A DNA stretch of 64,000 bases from Aquila chrysaetos chrysaetos (lineage: Eukaryota > Chordata > Aves > Accipitriformes > Accipitridae). Below are positions 25,237 through 38,099 of this stretch, in pieces. Both the position numbers and the translations under genes were made by a program. The stretch lies in assembly GCF_900496995.4 (NCBI RefSeq), contig NC_044006.1, positions 22,280,214-22,344,213 of the forward strand, given 5' to 3'. The notes beneath the pieces were generated by a model. It had not been told where the DNA came from and did no database searches. It was given only the letters and a program-made list of their open reading frames with translations. How positions within the stretch are numbered: the stretch's first letter is position 1; each line of letters begins with the position of its first letter.

Positions 25237-25840
25237 GGAAATCATCCCCGCAGAGATGTGTGTGATCAGCTGTGCTGCTTCACCTCCACATTCATCATGA
25301 GGCTTATTTTAAGGGAGCAAAACTCTTCCACGTCCACAGCAAACCAAGAACCTGGAGACTACTGTTACCGCCAGGGTTTCATGCTGGAAAAGCTCTTTGT
25401 TGGGATGTGTGCTGTTTGGCCGCTATTGTTGCAGTCCCTGCTTTGCTTCGGAAAACAACAAAAGTGTCCATTGTAGCTCCATCCAAAGACATGGCGGGAG
25501 AGGCACCACCCTCACCTGCATACAAAAGCTGAGCTCCATGCAGAAACATTTCAAATGCATCACTTGGGTTTGTCAGCCTTACTAGAGTTGTTAAGCTCAC
25601 TCCTCTAAACAATCATTTAGATGTGTTTTTACTGTGTCTCCAGAGCAAAAGTCAGACAAGATGCAAATTGCCATGGTTAAAGTCAGAATTAGTTCTGAGA
25701 ACAAAACATCCCTGTAAGTGCTCAGGTATCTACCCAGTCCCACCCAGCACAGCACAAACACACCAAAGGAAACCAGCCAAAGGAGATTTTTCAAAATGAC
25801 TTATATCTCCTAGCCAGCTTCCTTATATAATCAGTGATGA
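25237..25840. other. Intergenic, no recognised gene
   Basis: The first 45 bases still align loosely with the outer flank of the left arm (shared TGTGTGTGATCAGCTG). The rest shows nothing I recognise. Confidence 0.5.
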
Positions 25841-26786
25841 TGTATTAGGTTTACATGGCAAGGTTTTGGTAGGGGGGGATCCAGGGGGACCTTCTGTGAG
25901 AAGATGCCAGAAGTTGCCCCCCTGCTGAAAGTAGCCAGTTCCAGCCAGCTCCAAAACGGACCCGCCACTGGCTAAAGCTGAGCCCACCAGTGATATTAGT
26001 AGTACCTCTTTAAGAAAGGGTAAAAAAATGCTGTGTGTCCTGGTTTCAGCTGGGATAGAATTAATTTTCTTCTCACAGTACAGAGTGTTTTGGATTTAGT
26101 TTGAGAATAATGTTGATGACACACCAATGTTTTAGTTGTTGCACTTAGGATAAGTTAAGGATTTTTCAGTTTCCCATGCTCTGCCAGCAAGGAGGTGCGC
26201 AAGAAGCTGAGAGGGAGCATGGCCAGGACAGCTGACCCGAGCTAGCCAAAGCGATATTCCATACCACAGAACATCATGCTCAGTATCTAAACTGGGGGAA
26301 GTTGGCCAGGAGGGGTGGATTGCTGCTCAGGCATTGGTCAGCGGGTGGTGAGCAACTGCAGTGTGCGTCACTTTTTTAAAATTTATTTTATTATATACCT
26401 CTTCATGACAATTATTATTATAATATTTTTTATTATTATTGTTGATATTACATTTTATTTTACTTTAGTTATTAAATCATTCTTATCTCAACCCATGAGT
26501 TTAACTTTTTTTTTCCCGATTCTACTCCTCATCCCACTGGCATGGGGGAAGTGAGTGAGTGGCTCCACGGTGCCTAGTTGCTGGCTGGACTAAAACCACG
26601 ATGCTGTGCAACAGCAGCTGTGAGAGAGAAGTGAGAACATGTGAGAGAAACAACTCTGCAGACACCCAGGTCAGTGAAGACGGAAGGGAGGAGGTGCTCC
26701 AGGCACCGGAGCAGAGATTTCCCTGAAGCCTGTGGGGAAGACCATGGTGAGGCAGGCTGTTCTCCGTGGAGGTCCACAGTGGAGCA
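25841..26786 (+). mobile_element. ERVL-type LTR fragment, plus strand, interrupted
   Basis: It begins TGTATTAGGTTTACATGGCA and belongs to the same family as the complete minus-strand solo LTR at 38901-39844: shared blocks include GGCAAGGTTTTGGTAG and AACTCTGCAGACACCCAGGT. The 5' part (25841-26035) is separated from the 3' part (26604-26786) by a second LTR. The homology stops near 26786, so the 3' end is truncated. Confidence 0.85.
26036..26603 (+). mobile_element. Solo LTR nested in the 25841 LTR, with target duplication
   Basis: A 568-bp LTR that begins TGTCCTGGTTTCAGCTGGGA, related to the one at 21379. It is flanked by a perfect 5-bp duplication CTGTG (26031-26035 and 26604-26608), as expected for ERVL-type insertion. 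The terminal CA appears mutated to TG. Internal (ATT)n at about 26393-26460. Confidence 0.88.
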
Positions 26787-27349
26787 AGATGTGAGCTAGG
26801 GAAAGAAGCACCAGGAGGGATGGGGGTGAGCTGATCCTTTTTTCATGAGACAGCAGGCAGAGTCAGTCAATGAAATGCAAGACAGTCACTCCCCCGAGGT
26901 GGGAACTGCATAATGAGAGAGGGGCTTGCAAAAAGGAAGAGGGAGTCCCTAATAAAGAACTTTGGCTAGCCGATGTGTTACATTTTCTCAGAGAGGTATA
27001 TTCCCTCTCTCCTAAGGGGCTGCCACATAGCAAAGTGAGCAAACAAGAGTAAGTGGTTTGTGCATGTGCTATTGCTGTGCCCAGGATTTTCTTTCTAGGA
27101 ACAGCCCGACTTAGCTGGAGGATGAGGTGTCTGGACGTGCCGCCCCTTACTCGGCCAGGGCATGGCAAGCTGGCAGGCGAGATTCTCAGAAAAGCAGTTC
27201 ATCAAAGCCACTGCCCGCTCCTCCCAGCCACCTCCTGCTTCGCCTTCGATAAGAAATGCCTGGGTCTGTGGAAGCAGCAAAGATGCCCAGTCTCACGGCC
27301 AACGCAGGTCGAAAATAGAAGGCCCTCATTTTGGTGCCTCGCTCCTTCA
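26787..27349. promoter_or_regulatory. 5' flank of SLC25A38
   Basis: This stretch must contain the transcription start for the first coding exon at 27350. No TATA box is evident. A GATAAG motif lies at 27248-27253, about 100 bp before the ATG; GATA sites are common in erythroid heme-pathway genes, but a single hexamer is weak evidence. C-rich, Sp1-like stretches lie at about 27210-27240. Confidence 0.4.
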
Positions 27350-30300
27350 ATGCTCCGGAAACCCAGCCTTCCTCTGCTCCGGGCCCAGGATGTGGAAGAC
27401 CAAGCGGAAACACTAGTGGTAAGAAAACACGAGGGAGCAGCTTAGGTTTTTGAATGCCAGTCTCCACAACAAGACGGTTGGGGTGGGGGGCTGAGGGAAG
27501 AGATGAAGACCACCTGTTATGAACCGTCCCCTTCCCACTGCCTGTGTCTGACGGAGCCCACAGGGACTCGGTTGCTGGATACCGAACAGCCGAGAGATGT
27601 GACTAAAATGCAATCCCGTGGGCGAGGCGGCAGGCTGCCCTCGGCTGTTGCCCGCTCCCTCAGGCTCAGGCCCGGCGCCTCAAGGCCGCACTCAGCGGGG
27701 AGGCCGCAGCGCGCAAAGGGTGAAGTGGAGGCGCATGCGTTTTGCGGGGCCGCGCTCACACACCCCCCCCCCCCCCCCCCCGCCGCCTTGGCTCGGGGCT
27801 GGCTGCTCGGATTGGCCAGCGGCGGCTGGAGCGCCGCACGCGTCACTCTGGCCCGCCGCGCTCACTGGCTGCCGGGCGGCGCTGGGATGCCGGGGCGAGA
27901 GGCAGAGGTAGTGACGCGCGGCCGAGCCGGGACGGTCCGTTATCGTCCGTTGTGACGTCGGTAACCGAGCGTTGGCCCCGGTCCCTTTTCTCTCGCTCTG
28001 CTGAGGAGAGCCCGGGGGTGGTAGTGGTGGTGTTCCCTGCGCCCCCCTCCCCTCCTCCGTCGTGTTCCGCGGCCGCCCGGCTCTGAGGGACGGGCGGGCC
28101 CAGCCCCGTAACGGTGGGCCCGGGCCTTGCGGGGGCGCGGGCGCTCCCCCGCCCCTCTCAGCGCGGCTGGAGGCTGGTAACGGGTTTTGAGAGGGGTCCG
28201 AAAATCGGGGGGTGGAAGGCAGCCGTGTGCAGCTCCCTGCGGGAGGCACGTTAGCAGCTTTGGAGTGTGGCCCTCCAGAAACCACCGTGCTGCAAAAGCC
28301 TTCCCTGCTCTGATTCTGCTCCAAGTGGCGTAGAAGCTCGTTCTTTATTAGCAAAACACCATTATAATGTTTAAAAAAAAATATATATGAATATCTATTC
28401 ACCCTGCTGTGTGGCTTGTGCCTCCTGCCTTATCACCCCAGAAGTGCGGGGAGTGGTAGCTGGTGTGTATAGGAAAACCAAGCCTTAGCTGTGCAGGCTG
28501 TGCTGTGCTTTGGGTGCATTTGAGCCAGGTTTGGGTGGTGGGCAATTTTAAAGGGAGAGCCCCACTAGGGCCTGTGGCTGAGGGGGAGCTTGGTATGCAA
28601 TGGGGAGGAAGGGTTGGAGGTGCTGCCGGCGCAGTGCTGGGCAGAGGTGGATGGGACTGGGGCTAAGGCACACCCTTCGACATGGCAAATGGTTACCAAA
28701 TGGCTGCTGGTACATTTGACGTTCGGAAAACTCTTTCCAACCACCAAATTGCAAGGAGATTCTGCAACAATCTCCCAGGAAAGGCAGAGGGACCAAAAAC
28801 CACAAATAAAACTTGGATCAGGCTCTCAAAAGGTCTGAAAAAGTTTCCTGTGCCCTGAGCAGCAGTCCTTAGCATCTGGGGTCGGCTCATCTTCCTTTCC
28901 TATAGCATGCGGTGTATCAGCCACTATATTTCCTCTTATGCTATTCTTAATCAATGGCCATTTAAAGTCCTCTTCTTCCTCTTCCAGATGCATCCAGTCC
29001 TAAAGGCCTTCGTGTGTGGCTCCATCAGTGGGACTTGCTCCACGCTCATCTTCCAACCCCTTGACCTGCTGAAAACCCGCCTGCAAACTCTGCAGCCTGC
29101 TGTGAATGGGTGAGAGAGTGAGGATGTGTGTGCATGGGGGGTGCGGGGGTGCCCCACCATAGGCTTCTGCCTGATTTGCTGGCTGGGGCTTGGAGTTCAG
29201 GGTTGTAATTTGGATACTGAGAGTCTTTCTGAAATAGGAGGTATGTTTTTTTAGCATGGATTGATATTTTACTCCAGAAGAGAGAATATGGCTACTCTTG
29301 TGAATGCTACTTTAATAACACGTAACCTCAGCGTTTGTCTGTACTCATCTGAGAGGCTGGTGTTTGCTTGAGTGGCTGCCGTGCAGTTTCACAGGGTGTC
29401 CTCTGCCTGAAAAATCCTGTGTGGCTGTCACATAACTTTTCCATGTGTGCAGCTGCTCCTGTTTGCTCAGTGTAGTCAACCATGACTACATCTGCTGCTG
29501 CTAACAAAGGGAATGAGCAACTAAAAATGCTAATGAGAGAAGTCTCTAACGTATGTTACAAGTGGTGGGAAAGCAGAAGGGGATGGAGAAGCCCTGGAAA
29601 GAGTGACCAAGAAAAGCAGGCTGAGTTGAAAAAGAGTGCCTCAGAGGTGCTGGGGTAACGCACAGAGATACGAGTGAAAGGGGGTGGCTGTGGAGTGCAT
29701 CTGCCAGAGAGCAGAAGCGGATCATCTCTGCAGTTCCTGTCTTGTCTTCCTTTCAGGTCCAGTCGTGCTGGGATGGTAACCCTGCTCCTTAGGGTTGTTC
29801 GTACTGAGAGTCTTCTGGGGCTGTGGAAAGGTGTCTCTCCAGTAAGTGGCTGTTTTAACCCTGACTGCTAAAAATAAATAGATAAATAAACCTACTCTTT
29901 ATTACTAGCTATGGCTGCCTGGATTTAAATAGCCAGCTCTTGTACAGTTATGAATGAAACCATGTGATTTAGATTAAATCCTATTTTAAGGAGTTAATAT
30001 TGTGAATGCCACTGATTTGGTCATGGCAGTCCCTGTGGTTTTGCAGTCCTGAGCAGCTGAACAGTTGAATACTTTTGCAAATGTGGGTGGCAACTGCACC
30101 AAATTAATTTTGTTTTGGAATATCTTGTTCCTAGAAACCTGCCACTGAGGAATGCATTCAATCCTGGCATCATTTGAATCAATTGGCTCTCAGTGCCATA
30201 AATGATTTTTACCTTGTCTTCTTTCCTCAGCATGTTAGAGATTTTTTTTTGTTTTCTACAAAGCTTCCTCTCAAGTTTAAGTCTCTGAAATGGTGTGTAG

Positions 30301-33300
30301 TACATTTTGTCTTACGTATGCTTTTTCTTTCTTCATCTGCTTCTGTTTCTTCTGAAGTCCTTTGCAAGATGTATTCCTGGGGTTGGGATTTACTTCAGCA
30401 CTTTGTACATGATGAAGCAAAAGTTTCTAGTTGACCGTTCACCCACAGCCCTGGAGTCTGTCTTTCTGGGTGCCACCGCACGTGCAGTTTCTGGGATTTG
30501 CATGTTGCCAGTGACTGTAGTGAAGACCCGATATGAGGTGAGTATGACTTTCTAATTAGTTCCCTGTTAATGATGTCACATGCCTTCCTTGTGAAGGAAG
30601 AGAAATTCTGACTGGAGAAGGTTGCTGCCACTTGGGTGCAGCCAGGGATGTAGTCCTGATTTCATCCTGGTTCACACATTGTGCAGGAAATGCCACACAC
30701 TGATAGTTAGGCAAGAAGTGTAAGATGAAACAGAATTCACCCTGAGATTTTTAAGTTTCAGTTGCATACAACGTTTGTTTAGCATGTTTCATATTTTACC
30801 TTCCTGAAGGATTGTTTTAAAGGCTGAGGTAGGTGAAACCAGCTTTTTGCCTTGGGCTATCCTCTGTGCTGCCATCTTGGCCATCACATTGAGTGCATAC
30901 TACCGTTTGTTTGGATGCTATGGCCTCAGGGTGTGCGTAGGGCTCCTTGGCCTGTGCCTGGCACATGGATGGCTGACCGTTGTCTACTCTTGCAGAGTGG
31001 AAGATTTGGCTATGGGAGTGTATATGGAGCTCTGAAGAATATCTATCAGATGGAAGGGGCTCGTGGGATGTTCAGTGGGCTCACCGCAACGCTGCTGCGG
31101 GATGCACCCTTCTCTGGCATCTACCTGATGTTCTACACACAGACCAAAAAACTCACACCTCAGGGTAAGGCTGAATGTTGGAGGAAAATGTTTCTCTTCT
31201 CACATCTTGCCCTGCACTTGACTGCCTGCATGCTCTGCTTATTACTCTCTACCTCAGTAGTTAAATTAGTCTCTTGTAGGGCTTTAGGTGGGACATTCAC
31301 ATTTTCCTACGGAGAACTGTAGACCTATAGCTTAGGTCAGGGTAGAAATGGAAATTGGCCCTAAACTGCTTGATTGTCTTTATGAAGGCTGATGCATAAG
31401 GTGGGTTAGTGAACAGTTGAAAGAGAGGATGTCTTCAGCGGTGCTTTTTGCTGCTGGTTGTCTTGTATACTGATCAGTTTCCACTAAACTGGGGCTTCTC
31501 TGCTGTTAGAACTGGTTGGGGCAACACTTGCATAATCTTTCCTGTTCTGAGTTCCTGTCAAATTCAGGCAAGTGAGGCTTTTTAATAGTGCTAACTTTTG
31601 ACTAGTAGCCACTTTTCCCCTTGAAAGGTTTCTCTACCCTGCATGGATTTTAACTTCCCTTAGATTCCGACGTTGATTTAATCATTCAGTAGCTTTTCAA
31701 TTTGTCACGGAGCGTGAGTGTTCCTGGCCTGTTACGTGTCTGAGTGCATTCCCTTTTCAGCAGACCAGCTGGATCCAGTGCTCATGCCCTTGCTGAATTT
31801 TGGCTGCGGGATCTTTGCGGGAATCTTGGCCTCGCTGGCAACGCAGCCTGCTGATGTCATCAAAACACACATGCAGCTATCCCCCCAAAAGTACCGCAGG
31901 ACAAGCCAGGCCATTGCCTTCATCTACAAGGTGAGGTGAATCCCTTCTAATACGCACAATCACAGCCTCACTTCTGATCTCCTTGCCAGAAGCACAGCTA
32001 TGCTAAGGAAGTTGTTGCCTTTTAAAGGAGGTGAACAGATGTGACTGCTTTATGTGCTCTTGCAGTCAGGCTAATCAGTGTCAGCATTTTCATAAACTGA
32101 AGTGGGTCATGCAGTGGGAGACTGAGGCTGAATCTCTTGCCACTGGTCTAGTGCAGAGCTGTTCAGTAATAACTGGAAAGTACTCTGGTTGATGATCTGA
32201 AAGCAGTCGGAAGCTTCAGTCCATTCCTTGCTTTTCCTTGTAATTAGAGGGGCCATTGTCACTACTCAGATGTGTTTCTTGCTCCTCTTGAATGGATTAC
32301 AAGGCAGTGAACTTGCTCCCTGATTATTCTTGCCATTCCTCAGCCCTCTATCTATTTTCACAAAACTACAGATGATGGGGACTTGGAGAGCAAGCTCAGA
32401 GTACTGGAGCACAAAGGTGGGCATATTCCAGCAAGCATTTCTCCACACAGACCCGCTTCATGTTTCAGGCTGGTGAATGACTTCACTTCAGTTCTGTCTG
32501 TTATGTATTGATTCTTACACTGGTAGTGACAGAAAGCGCTTGGCTTATTTCATCTTAACTTCATTTCAGCTTAGCTTAGTATGTAGGCTTGGAGGAGCTG
32601 TGCTTAGAGCTGCTGCTGCCTCTGGTTTATCGGTGTAGGCACATCTGTGATGACCACTCTGGGGCAAAGGGTTTCTTTAGTGTGTAGCGCGAAATGCTGG
32701 TTTCGGATACAAACCAGCTACAAAACAATTCTTTGCCCTTTGGACACTAAAAGAGAAATAAATACCCAGATCTGTATCTCAGGAATGGGGTGGAGATGTG
32801 CTGAAAGCCCACCTTTTCCCTTCCTGCCCTCAGAAGGGTGGATCTTGGCAGGTTTCCATCTTGCTTTGTTTCCATTTTGAACTCTATTCCTAAACAGGAA
32901 TCTGTTTATTTGTGCATGGTACATTTTTCTCATATCAGAATGGTTTTTTTACTTCAGTACTTACAAATCTCAGTTTTTACAGAATAGATAAGTGACTTTT
33001 GTAAATATGAAGCTCTAAAACAAAGACAAGTCCTTTTCCTGAAGTGTCTTGAAGCATTACACCCTCACCTTCTCTTTGTTGGCCTTGAGTGTGGCTTTCC
33101 CCATCCATTGTCTCCATCCTGGCATTTCCTTCTCCATGCACTGCTCTTCTTGCTTTCTTGGGTAGCCCTGCACAGTGCTACAGGTTCTTCCTAAGCATTA
33201 AATGCTATTTAAGACTGGGTCTTTTGGAAACTGATCTGAGTCTGAGCAGAAATATATCCTGTTCTGTTCCATACAATAAATGCTGAGAAATTCAAACACT

Positions 33301-33469
33301 AGAGGCAGATTGTGATGGATTGCTGTTTGTTTCTCTCCTGTTGCAGGACTTCGGGTTGGTCGGCTTCTTCCGAGGTGGAGTGCCCCGTGCCCTCAGGCGG
33401 ACTCTGATGGCAGCAATGGCATGGACAGTGTATGAACAGATGATGGAAAAAATGGGCTTGAAATCTTGA
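27350..33469 (+). CDS. SLC25A38: Mitochondrial glycine transporter, seven coding exons
   Basis: Inner-membrane carrier of the SLC25 family, needed to supply glycine for 5-aminolevulinate and heme synthesis. Loss in humans causes congenital sideroblastic anaemia. Coding exons: 27350-27418, 28988-29109, 29757-29841, 30358-30537, 30996-31164, 31761-31930 and 33347-33469. All junctions are GT-AG, and phases join cleanly to 305 codons plus TGA; human is 304 aa. The three repeats carry the carrier signature: PLDLLK in exon 2, PVTVVK in exon 4 (which lacks the acidic residue, as in human) and PADVIK in exon 6. Exon 1 encodes 23 residues including the conserved QDVEDxxETL stretch. The next exon begins with ATG, so a transcript starting in the intron-1 CpG island could yield an N-truncated form of 282 aa. 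Confidence 0.97.
27610..28160. promoter_or_regulatory. CpG island in SLC25A38 intron 1, promoter-like
   Basis: Very GC- and CpG-rich, with a run of about 20 C at 27763-27781. Promoter-type motifs are present: an NRF1-like palindrome GCGCATGCGT at 27731-27740, an inverted CCAAT box (ATTGG) at 27811-27815, and a CRE-like TGACGTCG at 27953-27960. It lies downstream of coding exon 1, which is unusual for a main promoter. It may drive an alternative first exon or an antisense transcript. Long open frames on both strands here are a by-product of GC content. Confidence 0.7.
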
Positions 33470-36400
33470 CTGACTTGCACAAGAAATGACCAGCTTCACT
33501 CCCTTCTCCTGCTTGCTGTGATCAACTGGCACTAGGAAGTTCCCAGTTCCACAGAGGAATAAGCCTTGCTCAGCCACGGGGAAGAAAGCCCTTCTGAGAG
33601 AGAGGATTAGGCCTTTTGGCAAGTAGGGGAAAGAAGGATCAGATCTTTGCGTCATTTGATCAATGCATTCCAGAAGGACTGCACTCGCAGACTGCCGTGG
33701 GAAATGGCGGGGTTTCCTCAGCCTGCTAACTATGCTGAGAGAAAAACCCCTGTTAAAAATAGCTCTGTGCTCACCGCCTTTATGCAGTGAGGCTTTGCTG
33801 AGCAAAAGTGTTTGAGGGGAAAACAGTGATTGCGGAACCTGCCAGCCTGTTTCTTGCTGGTCTGGCTAGTAAGGCCACAATGACCCACTGTCTGATGTAG
33901 ATCCTCCTTCCTCATATGCTTTGTTCTCACAGGGGAACGTTGCAGACCACAGTGGGAGACTGGATGTGTCTCTTAATGCTTGTATTGCAGGAGTGCGTGG
34001 AAGAGAAATGAAGTGCTAGGAACATGGTCTCTGTTACCACTTTTGTACTGTACATGATAGCAGAGAAGGTAACTGGAACCTCCTTGCTGTGTCATGTGTT
34101 ACTATGTAACTGGGCATCTTACCACTCTTGGAATGTGCTTCGGCCTCTACAGCAGTGTTTGCACAGGAATTAAGAAGCATAAGGCACTTTAGAGTTGATT
34201 GCTACCAAAGTTCTACTTGTTCTCTGACTTTTTCCTGCTGGTCTGACTATATCAGGAACACTCAAGTATTTTTTTTTTCATCCAGTTGTACTAGAGACTT
34301 ACTTGTTCCCTCTTATTCATTTGTTAATCCCTGATCAACACCCTCGGTGCGAGCTGGTCCTTAGGTGTAGCTTTTAGCGTCATAGGTCATAACGCATAAA
34401 TGTATTATGGAAGCAGATATAGATACTGACACTTCAGATTTCCCTTAAAAGCTGCTGCTGATTGCATGTGGAGTATCTTTGGGTTTGGAAAGAAAAGGCT
34501 ACTCTTTTCTGTGAGCTTTCTCCAAAGTTTGAGACCTGTGAGTGTTTGGTAGGGAACTTTAATTCTCTTTGATCTCTATGCAGACCCTTCATAGTTTCCC
34601 GGCTGATCATTTTCTGGTAGCAGGTAGTCCATATTTCAGTATTTCTGAGTTTAGGCTTAGAGATAAATACACTTTTTTCATCCACTGTGCCTTCTTCCTC
34701 ATTCCTACTTTGTTACACAGACCTCATAGCATGTGCTGTCCAAACTTGGGTACAGCCTGCTGCCCTCTTCACTTGTGCCTCTGTGCTGGCTGGCTGGGTT
34801 GGGACTCTTGCAGCTCTGTTAGCATTGCCACAAAGCTGGGCATGGAAGTGTGTGTCCTGTTCTGTAGTGTGCCTTGCAGAAAACATAGCTTTGGCTTTTA
34901 TTTTCTTAAATATTTATCTAGGGATATTACAATTCACTTTAGAAACAGAGCAGATGTCGCTAAATAAGAAGACATGACACTAGCTGTACGAACAACCAGT
35001 ACTACCTACCTGTTGTTCATAAAATTTGGGGTGTAATTTGCATAATCACTGCCTGCCCTGGCAACCTCCTGAGCACAAGAGTAGAAGGGACATGGATTGT
35101 AAAAGATGTTCTCTACCAGATTCCAACTCCAAGAAGGTTTGATAACTGATGTGAAAATTAAGTCTGAGTAAAGTGTAACGGGATGGGCTGGAGGCTTGGA
35201 AGGTGCTGCCTGTTTCGAGTATCAGCCCATCTGCAAGGGGAGACTGATGCTACACAGTGCAGGAGTCTCCAAGAATGGTGGTGGAGGGTCCCGTGTGCAC
35301 GTGTCTGCATGTTAATAATAGAGCACTGCATCAAATCATTCCACGTTGTGACTGACAAGCTGTCAGATTCCCTCTGCTGGTTCTCACTGTCAGGCATGTG
35401 GGCACATAATTTGCCAAATCCTAAATATTAAGAACTGTTCCTTTCTTTCGCTGTCCCTCCTACCCTTAGTGACCTGAACTTGTGCGAGTGCATGGAACAG
35501 TGGTAACTGCACATCCTGCTGTTTGTTACCCTGAGCACTACTGGCACAGCGAGCTGGAGACCTAAGTCTAGGATTGCTGACCTGGCAGACTGAGGTGGCA
35601 ATTACATGAGTTATGTCATTTGTCTTTTATTCCCCTATGCATGGGATCAAACCAACATATTGTACTGGAAGCCTGAATTTATTTGGGCCTTTCTTAATCT
35701 AGTGTGTGAGTTGGATCTGTTGATCATCCTGGGCTGTGGCAGTCAAGGGCTGTGTATGGTGTTGCCTGCAAGGTGCTTCATGAATATTTTAGTTCCTGAT
35801 GTAGCAATGGCAAAGTAGTGTGCAACTTGTGCAGACAGAAACGTAGGCTTTTAAAAATGAGGCAAGCGAGCAAAGAATGCGAGGTGATAGATCTTGAATT
35901 AAGTAATGTTCTCACCAAAAATCTGAAATGCAGGAACGCTTCAGTGGCTTTTATGCCCTATACTCCTGCTTGGTCAAGTAACAAAGGAAGAACTAGAGAA
36001 TTTATTGCAGTGTGCTGGTGTTTTAAAGTCTACTGATTTTTATTTATTTATTTATTTATTTTTTAAAATCTGGATTCAGGCCTAAAGCAGTGTTAGCTTT
36101 TCCTTTGGGAAAGTTCTTCCATTCCACTTTGTGGAGAATTAGGAGGCTCTTTGTTGTTGCAGTAGAGTGGAAAAGTATATGCTTTTGACTTGTGAGTTAG
36201 CCTGGGCTCCTTTGAGTTTAAGAAATAGACAATCTAAACTGCACTGTGTTTCATTAACCCTTGGTGCTGCAAATCCAAAAATTTCTCTGCATGTGAGCTG
36301 GGGAGAGTGAGTTTTGCGATGCAAGTTTGTTTTTTGTTTTTCTGTATTATTTTTTTGTGTCAGGTCTCTCATATATGGGGGAAGGAAAAGCCTGAAGTTC

Positions 36401-38093
36401 TGTTTCACTATCTTCTGAAAGCTGTATCACCTAGGCAGGCACAAGACTATTTCTCAGCTCTGATCCTTCCCATTGTTCACCCTTCTCCCCTCTTCAAAAA
36501 CATTCTGTTTCTAAAGTGATTTACTGAAGTTACTTCTTGATAGCTGTAGCAAGTCAAGAAAAACAAGTGTGTGGACTTGAAGTTTAGATACATTGCCCTT
36601 GAGGTTGCATGCTCCTAATTAACAACAAATGGTCACTGTACAACCTAAATGCAAAGTAAACCAAATAAAAGATTTAGGCACAGGTGCTTAATCACCTACC
36701 TGCATCATGCCAGCAATTCAACACTAATGATCCTATCAGATAATAATTTCCAAAGCTGACTTAGCTTGGATTCCAGAGAAGGTGGTGCGATCCCTTCTAT
36801 ATATGGTGGGATTGCAGTTGGATCCCTCTCAGAATGACCTCCGTTGCTGGCAATACACTATTTATTAATGAACGTGTGTTGTCTCTGCCCCCGCAGCTGT
36901 CGTGTAGGGACACAACTGGTTCACATGTTGAGGCAGACAGTATTTAAGTGAGTTGTAAGGGCACAAGAGAAATAGTCTGATTATTTATGTTTTAGAAACT
37001 TCACATTTCCATTCTTCCTGTGCCCATGATTCGTTTTTTTCTTGCACTTTTTAAACAGAACTGGCGCTTTGGAACATTACATAGGTTTGAGTATTATGAG
37101 TGTTTATGTGTCTGTATAAAATAGTTATGTGAGAAGGTGTATTATATGTTTATATTAAAAACTGGTTGCCAAATGAACCATGTCATCTCTTCAGTGTTTC
37201 TTTAAAAAACCCAAACAAACAAACCCCAAACCAATCAAACCCACGAGGGATGGGATGGAATAGAGGCTTAAGAAAGCAAAAGAAGTTTCCCAAGAGAACA
37301 GGACTATTGGATGAGTTCAGAGCCCATACAAGGCAATGCGTATTCTCTTTTTCTATGGGGTATAATATCCACAGGCTCTGCTAGTACAAGCTAAATCAGC
37401 TTTACGTAACTGAAAAAACCACATAGCAATGGGGAATCTTGTCTGTTTCACAGCTTCCTCTGCCTGCCTGCTGTGTGTAAAGTCTGATGGGAATTGGATC
37501 TCCATACTAGCTGGTGAAATACCTGCCTTTAGAACAGTGGGGGTTTGAGCACTCTGGGGAGAGACTGTTGTTAATCTCCTGTCAACCAGGTCTTTGCTAC
37601 TCAGACAGTCTGATCTCAGCAGGGAACCAGAACTCGTGCCTGGGACATAATCCTCTGCCGCAAGGCATAGTGCAAGGTGATGCTGGATTGCTGGGATCTC
37701 TTCTTGCTGTCACAGTATGGTCGTGGGATTCAGTAGCAGGCAGGTTGTGCTAAGCAAAACTTTGATGTTGTTGATACCGAGATGTTTGTCTTCCAGATGT
37801 GAAAATCCTTAACCTCTTTTCAGATGTTGCCTACATGATACATTCTTATATGGAGCAATTTTCACAGAGTTATCTGTGTGTAACAGACTTACCAGACAGT
37901 TCCGGCGTGCAGCCTTGTGCCAGCTGGACCTGAGCCGCTTGTGCAGGTACCTGATACCAAGTTAGGCTGGCGATAGTGCGCACTCTTACATGCAGACCTC
38001 CCCAGAGCTCTCCTGCTGCCTTGGAGAAACACTTTGGTGTAAGAGGGTGTTTGCTCCTGCTGCCGACAGCTGCCCCAGCTGTGAGAAGAGATA
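33470..38093. other. SLC25A38 3' UTR and intergenic
   Basis: The 3' UTR starts at 33470. I find no clear AATAAA close behind the stop. One occurs at 36665-36670, and CATAAA lies near 34395, so the UTR end is not resolved. No other coding or RNA gene is recognised up to the provirus target site at 38094. Confidence 0.45.
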
Positions 38094-38099
38094 CCAGAC

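Noticed and set aside
27692-28402. 236-codon minus-strand frame
   Set aside because: CpG-island sequence with few stops owing to high GC. No domain or splice support.
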